In this document: one piece after another, positions 1-9,280 of the stretch
Numbering within the stretch: the stretch's first letter is position 1
How the letters are laid out: every line of letters begins with the position of its first letter
Source: CAZSNH01 sp052388455
GTDB taxonomy: Bacteria; Pseudomonadota; Alphaproteobacteria; Rhizobiales; Hyphomicrobiaceae
Reading direction: 5' to 3'
NCBI GenBank assembly: GCA_052388455.1
Contig: JBQTIA010000076.1
Location: forward strand, 1 to 57,012
DNA length: 57,012 bases
Notes under the pieces: generated by a model
Told to the model about the DNA's origin: nothing
What the model saw: only the letters and a program-made list of their open reading frames with translations
Database searches by the model: none
Position numbers and translations under genes: made by a program

Positions 1-1921
1 AATCGAGTAGGGGGTCGCCTCGCGGCTTCCCCCTCTCACACCACCGGGCATACTTCATCGTACACGGCGGTTTCCAGCAGGTTGTAGCGCGGCGTGATGG
101 GCGGAGAGGCTGACGAGCCCCTGAGCCGCGAACCACTGCAAGGACATGGCCTCGTTGGCGGGCGCAATACCCGACCTACGCCACCATCCCTTATCCGTCC
201 CCGCCAGTAGCCACGCGCGCCGTACCGGGACACCGCATCCGACCAGGAATGCAGCGATCGGCCTGGCACGTTTGCATTGCTTGAGACGCACGCAACGGAG
301 CTTTCGGCGAAGCCATTCGTCGAGCTCGGTGAGTGCTCCCTTGCAGGCGGCATGGCGGAAGTACGTCACCCACCCGGTCGTGAAGCCGTTCACCTCGCCG
401 ATCATCCTTTCGAGCGCGATGCCCCGATTGCGCCGGGTGATGCGTCGAAGCCGCTCCTTTGCGCGGGAAAGGCTCTTGGGTGCGACCCCGAGCCCTCCGC
501 CGCGCAGGAGACGATGACCGAGGAAGGAACGCTCCTCCACGTGGGCAACGGCGCTCTTCTGACGATTGACCTTGAGGCGGAGCCTGCCTTCGATGAAGGC
601 CACGACAGAGGCCATAACGCGGTCTCCCGCAGCTTTCGACCGCACGTAGATGTTGCAGTCGTCAGCGTAGCGGCAGAAGCAGTGGCCCCGCCGTTCCAGT
701 TCCTTGTCCAGGTCGTCGAGCAGAAGATTGGCGAGCAGCGGAGACAACGGCCCACCTTGCGGAGTTCCCTCGTGCCGCTCGATCACCACGCCGCCTTGCA
801 TCATCCCGGCGTTCAAGAACCCGCGGACGATCTTCAGGAGGCGTTTGTCGCCGATGCGCCGCGCCAAGCGGGCCATCAGCACGTCGTGGTTGACCCGGTC
901 GAAGAACTTTTCCAGGTCGATGTCCACGACGATGCCACGACCGCCGGCAACGTACTGTCGGGCCTGGGTGAGTGCCTGATGGGCACTGCGTCCCGGGCGG
1001 AAACCGAAGCTCGATGCCGAGAACGACGGATCGAGAACCGGCTCCAGGACTTGCAATATCGCCTGCTGCACGAGGCGGTCCACCACGGTCGGAATGCCCA
1101 GTTGGCGCACTCCACCGCCGGGCTTGGGAATCTCGACCCCGCGCACGGTTTTGGGTTGGTAGCTGCCTTGCAGCAATGAAGCGATCAGCCCCTCGCGGTT
1201 CGCCGCGATCCAGGCCTTGAGGCCGGCGACGGTCATGCCGTCGACGCCCGCCGCGCCCTTGTTCGCTTTGACCCGCTTGTAGGCCTGGTTCAGGTTCGAA
1301 GAGGCTGCGACCTCTTCCATCAACGCTTGCGTCAAGGCTCGTTGCTGCTCAAACACCGTGGACGCTTGTGGCTCCTCGCGCGCTGCAGGTCCGGTTCCGC
1401 CGTTCCCGCTTTCGCCGTGGCGCGGCAACGCATTCCGGGCCTCGTCGAAGAGGTCCGTCTGGTCCTTGCCGCCTTGCTGCCGCTTCACGCCCATCGAGTA
1501 GACCCAGACTGCTCCTTGACTGCTGGATTCGGCCCTTCACCGGAACGCCTTCGAGATGCGCTCCGGCTACTACGGCTTCGGCTGACTTCTCTGCATGCAT
1601 CGACCGGCGTTGCCGCCGGCTTACTCCGGATCGCCCGGAGACACACAGAGATCTCCCAGGGTAAGACGTCGCTGCTTCGCTCGGGCACTGCCGGATTTAC
1701 CTGCGCGCGTGTCCAGGTGATCTTCGGGCGTCCCCGTGTCATGCCGGGTTGCCCCACCGCGCCGGCCTTGTATCCGGTTCCTGTTCGTCAGTTCCGGGCT
1801 TGGCCTCGGGCTTCCTCCCCACCCCGCATCGCTGCGACGCAGTTGCCTCCGGCTCGCGGTTCCCATCACCAGGGCCCGCAAAGGACTTTCACCTCCAGCA
1901 TCAACGCCATGCCTGGCACAC
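1..1921 (-). mobile_element. Group II intron (class C-like), 3' end at the window edge
   Basis: This is a self-splicing retroelement on the minus strand. The 5' end is placed near 1921, where a GTGTG(CC) start follows the trxA terminator directly. The 3' end is read from positions 70-1: a domain V-like hairpin begins CCGCCGTGTACG and closes with CGGTGG, so its triad is CGC rather than AGC. A GC-rich domain VI-like hairpin follows (about 40-10) and the intron ends CTACTCGAT. The CGC triad, the position just after an intrinsic terminator and an RT without an endonuclease domain are known traits of bacterial class C introns. Positions 1495-1921 hold the 5' ribozyme domains and no gene. The exact 3' splice site may lie outside the window. 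Confidence 0.85.
55..1494 (-). CDS. ltrA: Group II intron reverse transcriptase/maturase
   Basis: The protein has 479 aa and is encoded inside the intron. It reverse-transcribes the spliced intron during retrohoming and assists splicing as a maturase. Visible RT blocks: conserved GIPTVVDR and FGFRPGRSAHQA (about 133-175), PQGGPLSP (245-252), catalytic YADD (276-279) and a thumb/domain X region around 345-440. There is no C-terminal HNH endonuclease with paired cysteines, so mobility probably relies on exposed single-stranded DNA at hairpins. The reading frame is intact, so the element may be active. The stop lies about 55 nt from the intron 3' end, overlapping the start of domain V, as in compact class C elements. 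Assignment to the RT/maturase family is secure; the class assignment is less so. Confidence 0.95.
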   Translation of the reverse strand: MGVKRQQGGKDQTDLFDEARNALPRHGESGNGGTGPAAREEPQASTVFEQQRALTQALMEEVAASSNLNQAYKRVKANKGAAGVDGMTVAGLKAWIAANREGLIASLLQGSYQPKTVRGVEIPKPGGGVRQLGIPTVVDRLVQQAILQVLEPVLDPSFSASSFGFRPGRSAHQALTQARQYVAGGRGIVVDIDLEKFFDRVNHDVLMARLARRIGDKRLLKIVRGFLNAGMMQGGVVIERHEGTPQGGPLSPLLANLLLDDLDKELERRGHCFCRYADDCNIYVRSKAAGDRVMASVVAFIEGRLRLKVNRQKSAVAHVEERSFLGHRLLRGGGLGVAPKSLSRAKERLRRITRRNRGIALERMIGEVNGFTTGWVTYFRHAACKGALTELDEWLRRKLRCVRLKQCKRARPIAAFLVGCGVPVRRAWLLAGTDKGWWRRSGIAPANEAMSLQWFAAQGLVSLSAHHAALQPAGNRRVR

Positions 1922-1958
1922 ACAACAAAATGACCTCACGGCGGCGCCGCAAGGTCAT
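1920..1958 (-). terminator. Intrinsic terminator of trxA, insertion point of the intron
   Basis: Read on the minus strand, ATGACCT-TGCGGC pairs with GCCGTG-AGGTCAT to make a 13-bp stem (two G-T pairs) with a 3-nt GCC loop, followed by TTTTGTTG. It starts 27 nt after the trxA stop codon. The group II intron begins within about ten bases of the T-tract. Confidence 0.85.
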
Positions 1959-1984
1959 CGTGTTCGAAAGCGAAACTGATCGGG

Positions 1985-2314
1985 TCAGGCGACGATCGCG
2001 CCGTTCACCCAGTCCTCGAGCTTTTTCTTCTGAACGAGCGCTCCGACGTTCTGGCCGACGACCTTGCCGCCCTTGAACACGAGCAGTGTCGGCATGGCGC
2101 GGATGGCGTATTTGGCGGTCACGCCGGGATTCTGATCGACATCGACTTTGACGACTTTCAGCTTGCCCTTCATCTCGGAGGCGACCTGATCGAGCGCCGG
2201 TGCCATGGCCTTGCACGGCCCGCACCACTCGGCGAAAAAGTCGACGAGCACCGGCTCGCTCGCCTTCAAAACTTCGTCGTCGAAGGTCTTATCGGTCACT
2301 TGCGGGGTTGCCAT
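1985..2314 (-). CDS. trxA: Thioredoxin
   Basis: The protein has 109 aa, the normal size for thioredoxin 1, a cytoplasmic disulfide reductase recycled by thioredoxin reductase. The active site WCGPC is at 30-34 and the cis-proline loop MPT at about 74-76. An AGGAG-type ribosome binding site lies about 7 nt before the ATG at 2314; longer in-frame readings would run into addA. The gene follows addA on the same strand (addA stops at 2398), the usual addB-addA-trxA order of Hyphomicrobiales. A strong hairpin terminator follows the stop codon. Confidence 0.97.
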   Translation of the reverse strand: MATPQVTDKTFDDEVLKASEPVLVDFFAEWCGPCKAMAPALDQVASEMKGKLKVVKVDVDQNPGVTAKYAIRAMPTLLVFKGGKVVGQNVGALVQKKKLEDWVNGAIVA

Positions 2315-2397
2315 GATGTCATCTCCTTCGGACACGGCTTGATTTTCCGTGCCCCGTTGTTCAGTCGGGGCAAACGTAGGAATGCGATCCGCAGGCG

Positions 2398-5300
2398 TCA
2401 AGACGGCATGACGTCGGAGCGCCTGCGGTCGGGGCCGGCGGCGGTGGCGATGTGTGTGCCGCCCGCTGCATCGAGCGTCCACAGTCGGCGCTCGAATTGG
2501 CCGAGCAGTTCGTCCGGCACCGGCATCAGCCGCGGCGTTTCGGTCCACAGCAATGCCGCGCGGACCGGCTTGTCGAAAATGTGACCGAGCGCGAGCCGGT
2601 AGGCCGCGAGCTGCAGCAGATAGACCTCGGCCACGTCCTCCACGCGCGACGGCGGCAGGCGGTTGGTCTTGTAGTCGATGATCAGCACCTCGCGGCCGGT
2701 GTCGGCGAGGCGGTCGATCTGGCCGGTGAGCTTGAGCGCCGGACCGCTGCCCGAGGGCCTCGGGATGGTCGCGACGACCGGCACCTCGGCCTGGCTGGCC
2801 GGCCCGAAGAGGGGCGCGAACCGGCTGTCGGTGAGGAGCGCCAGCGTCTCGCGGGCGATGCCGGCCCTGACGTGCTCCAGCAGCTGCCCGGCCCGGCGGT
2901 CGAGAAAGCGACGCGCGGCGGCGGGCCAGGTGTCGGCATCGAGCCCAGGCAGATGCTGCAGCAGCGCATGGGTCAGAGTCCCGCGCAGAAAGCGGCCGTC
3001 GTCCTCGCGCGGGCTCCGCATCTTCGGCGGCGCACGCGGCGTGTCGGGCGGCTCGGCCAGCCGATCCTTCGGCAGCGGTTGGGCGAGGGGCTCGCCGTCA
3101 TCATCCAGCTCATAGGGCGCAAGCCGCGACGGGGCGAGGGGCACCGCGAGTTGAGCTTCGCGCGGCGCCGGCCGACGCGCCCAGTCGGGCAGCGGCGAGG
3201 CGGGGGCGGCTTCATCCTGACGCACGCGCGGCGTCTCGTGCGGCGCGGTCTGTTGCGCCGAGAGCCGTCGGACGCTGCGGCCTTCCGGCAATTCGACCGG
3301 CGCAAGCAGGTCGCCCAACCCCGCCTCGATCAGGTCGTACCAGCAGCCGGGACGGCGGCCCTGCTTGCCCTCGAAGCCGGCGACGTACAGGCGGTCGCGC
3401 GCCCGCGTCATCGCCACGTAGAGCAGCCGGTTGCGCTCGCCGGTTTCCCGCAGCTCCGCCTCGGCTCTGGCGGCGGCAATGGCCGGCACACCGGCGCTGC
3501 CCTTGACGCACCACACGAAGGGCGCCGGCGTTTCCGGAGGGGAGGCGCCGGCGAGTGTGATCAGACCGCCACCCCGGCTGCCGGCGCTCGCCGTCGTACA
3601 GGTGTCCGGAAGGAACACGATCGGCGCCTCGAGCCCCTTGGCGCCGTGCACCGTCATCACGCGCACCTCGTTGCGGCCGTGGTCCATGTCGCGCTTGATC
3701 TCGCGCGTGCCGTCGCGGAGCCAGTGCAGAAATCCGCTGAGTGAGGGCGGCTCCTGGTCGTCGTAGGTGAGCGCGAGATTGACGAACTCGTCGATGGCGT
3801 CGCCCGCGTCGGGACCGAGCCGCGCCAAGAGTTTCGCGCGCAGCCCCTCGTTGTCGAGCAGCCCGGCGAAAAACTCGTAGGGCGGCGTGAAGCCGGCCCG
3901 CCGCCGCCACTCCTTCAGCGTCGCCGCCGCTGCACCAAAGGCCGGCGTGCCGTCGGCATGGGCGAGAAGCGCCTTCCACAGCGTGCCCTTGCGCCCAGAG
4001 GCAATCGCCAGAAGATCGTCGTCGTTCATCCCGAACAGCGGGCTTTTCAGTACCGACGCCAGCGCCAGATCGTCCTCGGGCAGGGTCAGGAAATCGCCGA
4101 GCGCCATCAGATCCTGTACCGCGATCTGTTCCGCGAGCCGCACCCTGTCGGAGCCGGCGACGGGAATGCGACGGGCCTTCAGCGCCGCAGTCATCGGCGC
4201 GGCGAACGGATTGCGCTTGCGGACGAGAATGAGAATGTCGCCCGGCTGGATCGGACGGTCTTCCGCGCCGAGCCGCGCGCCGCTATCGAGCCAGCCGCGG
4301 ATCTGATCGGCGATGCGATTGGCGAGCCGGACGGCCGGCGACACTTCCGCTCCGGCCTCCAGCGGCAGCCACGGATCGGCGGCCGGCGGCTCGGTGTAAC
4401 CCTCTGTCGGCCAAAGCTCGACGAGGCCCTGCTGCCCGACCCGCCGCGCCAGATGCTCGATCGACCTCGCCGATGCCGTCACGCCCGGCGTGCGGGCCGG
4501 ATCGGCGAATACCTGGTCGACCGCCTTCAGAACGGGCTCGACGGTGCGGAACGAGAGCGTCAGCGGCACCGTGCGCCACTTCACCTTCGCGTCTATAGCA
4601 GCGGTTTCGAACTGCCGCCCCATGCGTGCGAACTCCTCCGCCTCGGCACCCTGGAACGAGTAGATCGACTGCTTCTCGTCACCGACCGCGAAGAGCGTCC
4701 GCACCTCGTCGCGGGACGCCGCGCCGGAGAAGAACTCGTCGGCCAGTGCCGCGATGATGCGCCACTGCGTCGGCGCCGTGTCCTGGGATTCGTCGACCAG
4801 AATATGCGCCAGCCCGCTGTCGAGCTTGTAGAGAACCCACGGCGTCGATACCCGGTCGCTGAGAAGGCTACCCGCCTTGGCGATCAGGTCGTCGAAGTCG
4901 AGTGCCGCGCGGCGGGCCTTGGCATCGCCGTAGCGTCGCATCACATCGTCCGCCAGTCGGTAGAGGGCGAGGCTGGCAGTGATCGCGTCGAGCGCCGTGA
5001 CCATGTCCTTCAGCGCGACGTAGCGGCCCTGGACGCGGGTGACCAGCCCATCGAGGTCGGGATGGGCCGTCTTAACGGCCTTGGTCATCAGACTCTTTCG
5101 AGGCTCGCCTGTCCCGGTGAGGAAATAGTTTCCGAGTGCCGCCGCCCGCTGCGCCGGAGCGGTGGCCCGCAGCGCGGCCTGGACGTGCAGCGCCGCTTCG
5201 GCATCCGACTTGCCGCCGCCGTTGAGCGCCGTATTGAGCCGCCGCAAGTCGCTGTCGCCGATGAGTTCGGCCAGATCCGTTGCGAGGGAAGCGAGCGAGA

Positions 5301-6030
5301 CGCCTGCCGGCACACCGAAGTGCCCCCTGAGCAGCTTTTCGGCTTCGTCGAACCCCATGCGCTCCGCCGCGTCCAGCCATGCGCGCTCGGCCAGCGCCTC
5401 GCCGAGGATGGCGTCGAAGCGGTCGTCGGCGGCGTAGGCGATGGCGACCTCCAACGCTTCGCCCAATGGCCCGCCATGCTCACGGCTGGCCGCGCCGAGA
5501 GTTCCATCGATCGCTTCCCGTCGCAGCCTGCGTGCCTCGTCATCGGCGAGAATGGCGAAACCCGGCGCCACGCCCGCCTCCAGCGGAAACTGCTGCAGCA
5601 GCTTCTCGGCGAAGGCGTGCACGGTCTGTATTTTCAATCCGCCCGGCGTCTCGATGGCGGCGGTGAAGAGCGTGCGCGCGCGAGCCATCTCGTCGGCAGT
5701 GGGCAGCCGGCCCGTCAGCTCGTGCAGAACGGCTTTGAGCGCCGTCTCCTCCATCGTCACCCAGCGCGCCAGCTCGTCGAAGACGCGCTTCGACATTTCG
5801 GCCGCCGCGGCCTTGGTGTAGGTGAGGCAGAGGATCGACTCCGGACGATTGCCGTTGAGCAGCAGCCGCAGCACGCGCATGGTCAGCACGTGCGTCTTGC
5901 CGGTGCCCGCGTTGGCGCTGACCCATACCGACAGCTCGGGGTTGGAGGCGTCGCTCTGGTGGCGCCCCGTCTCGGCGAGGGTCGCGCCGATGGAGCGGGC
6001 AGCAGCTCTCGGGGCGGACGTTCGGGCCAT
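2398..6030 (-). CDS. addA: Double-strand break repair helicase-nuclease subunit AddA
   Basis: The protein has 1210 aa, a UvrD-like superfamily 1 helicase with a C-terminal RecB-type nuclease. It forms the AddAB complex that resects DNA ends for RecA. Visible: Walker A with AGTGKT (41-46), a TYTKAAAAEM helicase motif (70-79), Walker B VDESQDT (412-418), GDEKQSIYSFQGA (450-462), a TVHGAKGLE motif V further on, and nuclease motif DYKTNR (1119-1124). A GAGGAGG site sits 8 nt before the ATG and overlaps the addB stop, so the two subunits are translationally coupled. The length is typical for alphaproteobacterial AddA and no catalytic motif is missing. Confidence 0.97.
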   Translation of the reverse strand: MARTSAPRAAARSIGATLAETGRHQSDASNPELSVWVSANAGTGKTHVLTMRVLRLLLNGNRPESILCLTYTKAAAAEMSKRVFDELARWVTMEETALKAVLHELTGRLPTADEMARARTLFTAAIETPGGLKIQTVHAFAEKLLQQFPLEAGVAPGFAILADDEARRLRREAIDGTLGAASREHGGPLGEALEVAIAYAADDRFDAILGEALAERAWLDAAERMGFDEAEKLLRGHFGVPAGVSLASLATDLAELIGDSDLRRLNTALNGGGKSDAEAALHVQAALRATAPAQRAAALGNYFLTGTGEPRKSLMTKAVKTAHPDLDGLVTRVQGRYVALKDMVTALDAITASLALYRLADDVMRRYGDAKARRAALDFDDLIAKAGSLLSDRVSTPWVLYKLDSGLAHILVDESQDTAPTQWRIIAALADEFFSGAASRDEVRTLFAVGDEKQSIYSFQGAEAEEFARMGRQFETAAIDAKVKWRTVPLTLSFRTVEPVLKAVDQVFADPARTPGVTASARSIEHLARRVGQQGLVELWPTEGYTEPPAADPWLPLEAGAEVSPAVRLANRIADQIRGWLDSGARLGAEDRPIQPGDILILVRKRNPFAAPMTAALKARRIPVAGSDRVRLAEQIAVQDLMALGDFLTLPEDDLALASVLKSPLFGMNDDDLLAIASGRKGTLWKALLAHADGTPAFGAAAATLKEWRRRAGFTPPYEFFAGLLDNEGLRAKLLARLGPDAGDAIDEFVNLALTYDDQEPPSLSGFLHWLRDGTREIKRDMDHGRNEVRVMTVHGAKGLEAPIVFLPDTCTTASAGSRGGGLITLAGASPPETPAPFVWCVKGSAGVPAIAAARAEAELRETGERNRLLYVAMTRARDRLYVAGFEGKQGRRPGCWYDLIEAGLGDLLAPVELPEGRSVRRLSAQQTAPHETPRVRQDEAAPASPLPDWARRPAPREAQLAVPLAPSRLAPYELDDDGEPLAQPLPKDRLAEPPDTPRAPPKMRSPREDDGRFLRGTLTHALLQHLPGLDADTWPAAARRFLDRRAGQLLEHVRAGIARETLALLTDSRFAPLFGPASQAEVPVVATIPRPSGSGPALKLTGQIDRLADTGREVLIIDYKTNRLPPSRVEDVAEVYLLQLAAYRLALGHIFDKPVRAALLWTETPRLMPVPDELLGQFERRLWTLDAAGGTHIATAAGPDRRRSDVMPS

Positions 6031-6033
6031 GGA

Positions 6034-9000
6034 TCAGTCCTCCTCGCCCGATCCGGAGTCGGCCGACCACTCGGCCACCCGCGCCAGATGGGCGAACTCG
6101 TCGAACTCGTAGCTGAAGCCGGAGCGGCGCTTGGGGGCGTAGGGCGTCGCCACGTCGTCGAAGGCGGCGACGAGCCGGGCCAGCCCCGAAACAGCGTCGC
6201 GCGCCAGTACCGAATGATCGGGACAGCTGACCATTCTTTCGGTGCCCGGCGGCTCGCCTCCCGACACGCCGATATAACGCAGCCCGTCGACGGCCCCGGC
6301 CGGGACATGCGCGAAGTGCCCGCCTTCCGCGATAGCCGCCTCCAGAGGCAACTGCGGCTTGAAGCCAGCCATCACCGCCTTGCTGCTCGGCGGCTGGCCC
6401 GTCTTGTAGTCGGTGATGACGACGCCGCCCGAACCGACATCGACCCGGTCAGCACGCGCGGTCAGCTCGAACGGTCCGGCCGGCGCCTCGATGACGAGGC
6501 GGCCGGACGTCTCCGCGACGACGGTCGCCGCCGCCCCGCGACGGGCCGGCTCGGTCTCCGCAAACCACTCGGCGAAGCGGGCGAAGCGCGGCACCCAGAA
6601 GGCGGCCACGCGCGGATGCGCCTTGAGATCGGCGAACTCGGCCCGCGCCAGTTGCAGCAGCTCGCCAGCGAGGTCGGCGGGCAACGCGCCAGGGTGCCGC
6701 TTGGCGAAGGCGGCGAGCGCCGCATGGACGATCGTGCCGCGCAGAGCCGGACCCGGCGCCTCGCCGAGGGGCGGCATTGGAGCAAGTTGCAGGATCTCGC
6801 GGGCGAAAATAGCATATGGATTTGCGATCCACGTTTCGACGCGCGACACGGAGAGCTTGCGCGGACGCAATTCGAGCGGCGGTCTCGGGCTCGGCGCCGG
6901 CAACTGGAGCGTGCGCGCGACGTCATCGCGTGAGCGCGCCCATCCGAGCCAGCTCCGGTCGGCGGTCAGCCGGTCCGACAGGCCGAGACCGCCGAGCAGG
7001 GCCTTCAAGCGCATCAGCCAGCGCGAGGGAACCGTCGGCACGCCGTCGACCTTCAGTGCGCGCGTCAGCACGACCCGCTCGGCGCCGAAAAACGACGTGA
7101 AATCGTGGGCGGCGTGGCCGATCCGTTCCTCAGGCGACGGCAGGCCCAGCGCCTTGCGCATGCTCCGGTTCAGCCACGGTCCGGGATCGGCAGCCTCCGG
7201 CCACGTCCCGTCGTTGAGCGATCCGAGCACCATCACATCCGTCTGCTGGAGCCGCGCCTCGAACGGCCCCCATATGAAGAGTCGCGGATGCACCGGCACG
7301 CGGGGGCGAACGTTTTCCGAGGCGAGGAGCGCGCGGTAGAGATCGGGGTAATCCTCGACCCGGATTTCAGGCTGCGGAAGGTCGGGCACGAACAGCGCGT
7401 CGAAGAAGCGGCGCGCCGTGACGCCGGCCTCGCCCTGCCAGCGCGGCGGGGCCGACGACTCCCCCTCCCCGGCCGGCGCTTCCGCATCGGGCAGGCGCGC
7501 AACCGCTTCGGCCGCGGCGAGATGAACAGCGGCAAACTCTGCGAGAGGCCGTCGCGCGGTATCGGAACGTGAGGACAACGCCGGCATGAGGTCGGTCAAC
7601 GGCTTGTAGGCATCGGCCAGCCGACGCACCAGATCTCGGGCTGCGGTCCAGTCGTCGTCCCAGAGGCGGCGCACAGCAGCGTGGGGCCGCCTGCCGCTGC
7701 CGGGCTTGGCGTCGCTGGCCGCCCGCTCCAGCGCCGCGTCGATACCGGCGAGCCCCTCGCCGAGATAGGGTCCGCGAAAGGCCGCGATCTCGAGCGCGCG
7801 GGCCGCCCGGCGGATCGCGAATGGATCGAGTCCGAGCCGCGCCAGGGGATGGTTGAGCAGCCCGGTGACGCTCGCCGGCGAGAAATTCTCAGCAGCCGCC
7901 TCGATGACGAGATCGAGGAAGGCACCCGGCACGGTCTTGCGGAAAGGCCGGCCGGCGCTGTCGTCGACGCGGATGCCCCAGCCTTCGAGGCGAACCGCGA
8001 CGCGACGCGCCAGCAGGCGGTCTGGCGAGACCAGGGCCGCCGTTCGGCCGGGCGTATTCGCCGCCTCGCGCAGGATGAGCGCAATGGCTTCGGCTTCGTC
8101 CTGTCCGGACGGCGCCTCAATCAGGTTGACGCCATCGAGAGATCGGTCGAGCGGCGTGGCCTTGAGATCGGCAGCGAGGTCGGCCCAGCGGCCGGTGGTG
8201 CTGGCCGGGCGCAGCGTTTCGCTGATGAGTTGCTCACGCTGCAGCTGCGCGGGGGACAGTTCGGCACCGGACAGCACACGGACGGCGCGGCGGTCGATAC
8301 CTAGATTGGTCAGCAGCTTCTGGAGCCCGTACTGCGGATGCTCGGGATGTCCCGGCGTGCCCTCCACACCTGTGGCGATTGCGTCCCAACTCGTGTCGTC
8401 GAGACGGGTGTCGAGACCGGGCAGCACGATGGCCCCCAACGGAAGTGCCGCCACGGCGCGCATCAGCTCGGCGGTCGCGGGGACCGAGCCGGTCACGCCC
8501 GCCACGATCACCGGCCCGGCGGGCGGCAGCCGCGTGAGCCGCCGCGCCTCTGCGAGTATGATGCGATTGCGCCGGTCGGCGGCCGACGTAACGTCCCGTT
8601 CGGCTATCACCGCCGGCCACAGCGTGGTGACGATGGACAGGAATTCGAGGGTCTTCTTCCACTGCTCCGTGTGCTCGGCCGGCACGAGCGTCGCGAGCCC
8701 GGCATAGCTGACGCTTTCGGTTTCGACCATGTCCATCAGCCGGGCCAGCTCGGCGGCGAGCTGCGCGGCCTGCGCCGGCGTGTTACCGGCCGGCGACAGC
8801 GCGCGGTCGGAGAGGTAGCCGGCATCGTCGTCGGCGGTTGTCCGCTCCGCCTCCGCCCAGCGCATGACCATCTGGGTCAGCGTCAGCAGGCGCTCCATCT
8901 CTCCGATGGCCGGAGGGATGTCGTCAGTCTCCGCGAGGGCTGACGGCACAACGGCTGCCTCCGCGATCAGCCCCAGATCCTCCTGCCCCTCGGCAATGGG

Positions 9001-9279
9001 CAGCACGCGCGGCAGTAGCATCGCCTTGCCGCCGGAGGCTGTGAGAAAGGCTTCCTGCACAGCCCGCGTGGCGCGCCGCGTCGGCAGCAGCAGCGTATAG
9101 CCGGCCAGTTCGATCGGTGATGGCGGTCTCCCGCCTGGGGCTGGGAGATCGCCCGCGAGGATCGCCCGGGCCAGACAGACGAGAAATCCACGGCCGGTGG
9201 GAACGGTATAAACACACGCCCGCCCCTGGCCGGTCGCTTCGGCGGAGCGGCGCGCTTCGCTTTGATCGCGACCGGCCAC
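6034..9279 (-). CDS. addB: Double-strand break repair protein AddB
   Basis: The protein has 1081 aa, the second subunit of the AddAB nuclease, in the alphaproteobacterial AddB family. The N-terminus (VYTVPTGRGFL, then LLLPTRRATRAV) matches the helicase-like fold, which in this clade has a degenerate ATPase site. The C-terminal nuclease motif is DYKTGQ, beginning near residue 957. The start is taken as GTG at 9279, immediately after the nucleotidyltransferase stop at 9281; a later start near the conserved VYTVP segment is possible. The gene stops 3 nt before addA begins. Located in the murU-like-addB-addA-trxA operon. Confidence 0.94.
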   Translation of the reverse strand: MAGRDQSEARRSAEATGQGRACVYTVPTGRGFLVCLARAILAGDLPAPGGRPPSPIELAGYTLLLPTRRATRAVQEAFLTASGGKAMLLPRVLPIAEGQEDLGLIAEAAVVPSALAETDDIPPAIGEMERLLTLTQMVMRWAEAERTTADDDAGYLSDRALSPAGNTPAQAAQLAAELARLMDMVETESVSYAGLATLVPAEHTEQWKKTLEFLSIVTTLWPAVIAERDVTSAADRRNRIILAEARRLTRLPPAGPVIVAGVTGSVPATAELMRAVAALPLGAIVLPGLDTRLDDTSWDAIATGVEGTPGHPEHPQYGLQKLLTNLGIDRRAVRVLSGAELSPAQLQREQLISETLRPASTTGRWADLAADLKATPLDRSLDGVNLIEAPSGQDEAEAIALILREAANTPGRTAALVSPDRLLARRVAVRLEGWGIRVDDSAGRPFRKTVPGAFLDLVIEAAAENFSPASVTGLLNHPLARLGLDPFAIRRAARALEIAAFRGPYLGEGLAGIDAALERAASDAKPGSGRRPHAAVRRLWDDDWTAARDLVRRLADAYKPLTDLMPALSSRSDTARRPLAEFAAVHLAAAEAVARLPDAEAPAGEGESSAPPRWQGEAGVTARRFFDALFVPDLPQPEIRVEDYPDLYRALLASENVRPRVPVHPRLFIWGPFEARLQQTDVMVLGSLNDGTWPEAADPGPWLNRSMRKALGLPSPEERIGHAAHDFTSFFGAERVVLTRALKVDGVPTVPSRWLMRLKALLGGLGLSDRLTADRSWLGWARSRDDVARTLQLPAPSPRPPLELRPRKLSVSRVETWIANPYAIFAREILQLAPMPPLGEAPGPALRGTIVHAALAAFAKRHPGALPADLAGELLQLARAEFADLKAHPRVAAFWVPRFARFAEWFAETEPARRGAAATVVAETSGRLVIEAPAGPFELTARADRVDVGSGGVVITDYKTGQPPSSKAVMAGFKPQLPLEAAIAEGGHFAHVPAGAVDGLRYIGVSGGEPPGTERMVSCPDHSVLARDAVSGLARLVAAFDDVATPYAPKRRSGFSYEFDEFAHLARVAEWSADSGSGEED

Positions 9280-9280
9280 C

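Noticed and set aside
3958..6933. A 991-codon plus-strand open frame across addA and addB
   Set aside because: It is antisense to two certain genes with all their motifs, has biased Arg/Gly-rich composition and no domain; high GC content makes such long shadow frames common.
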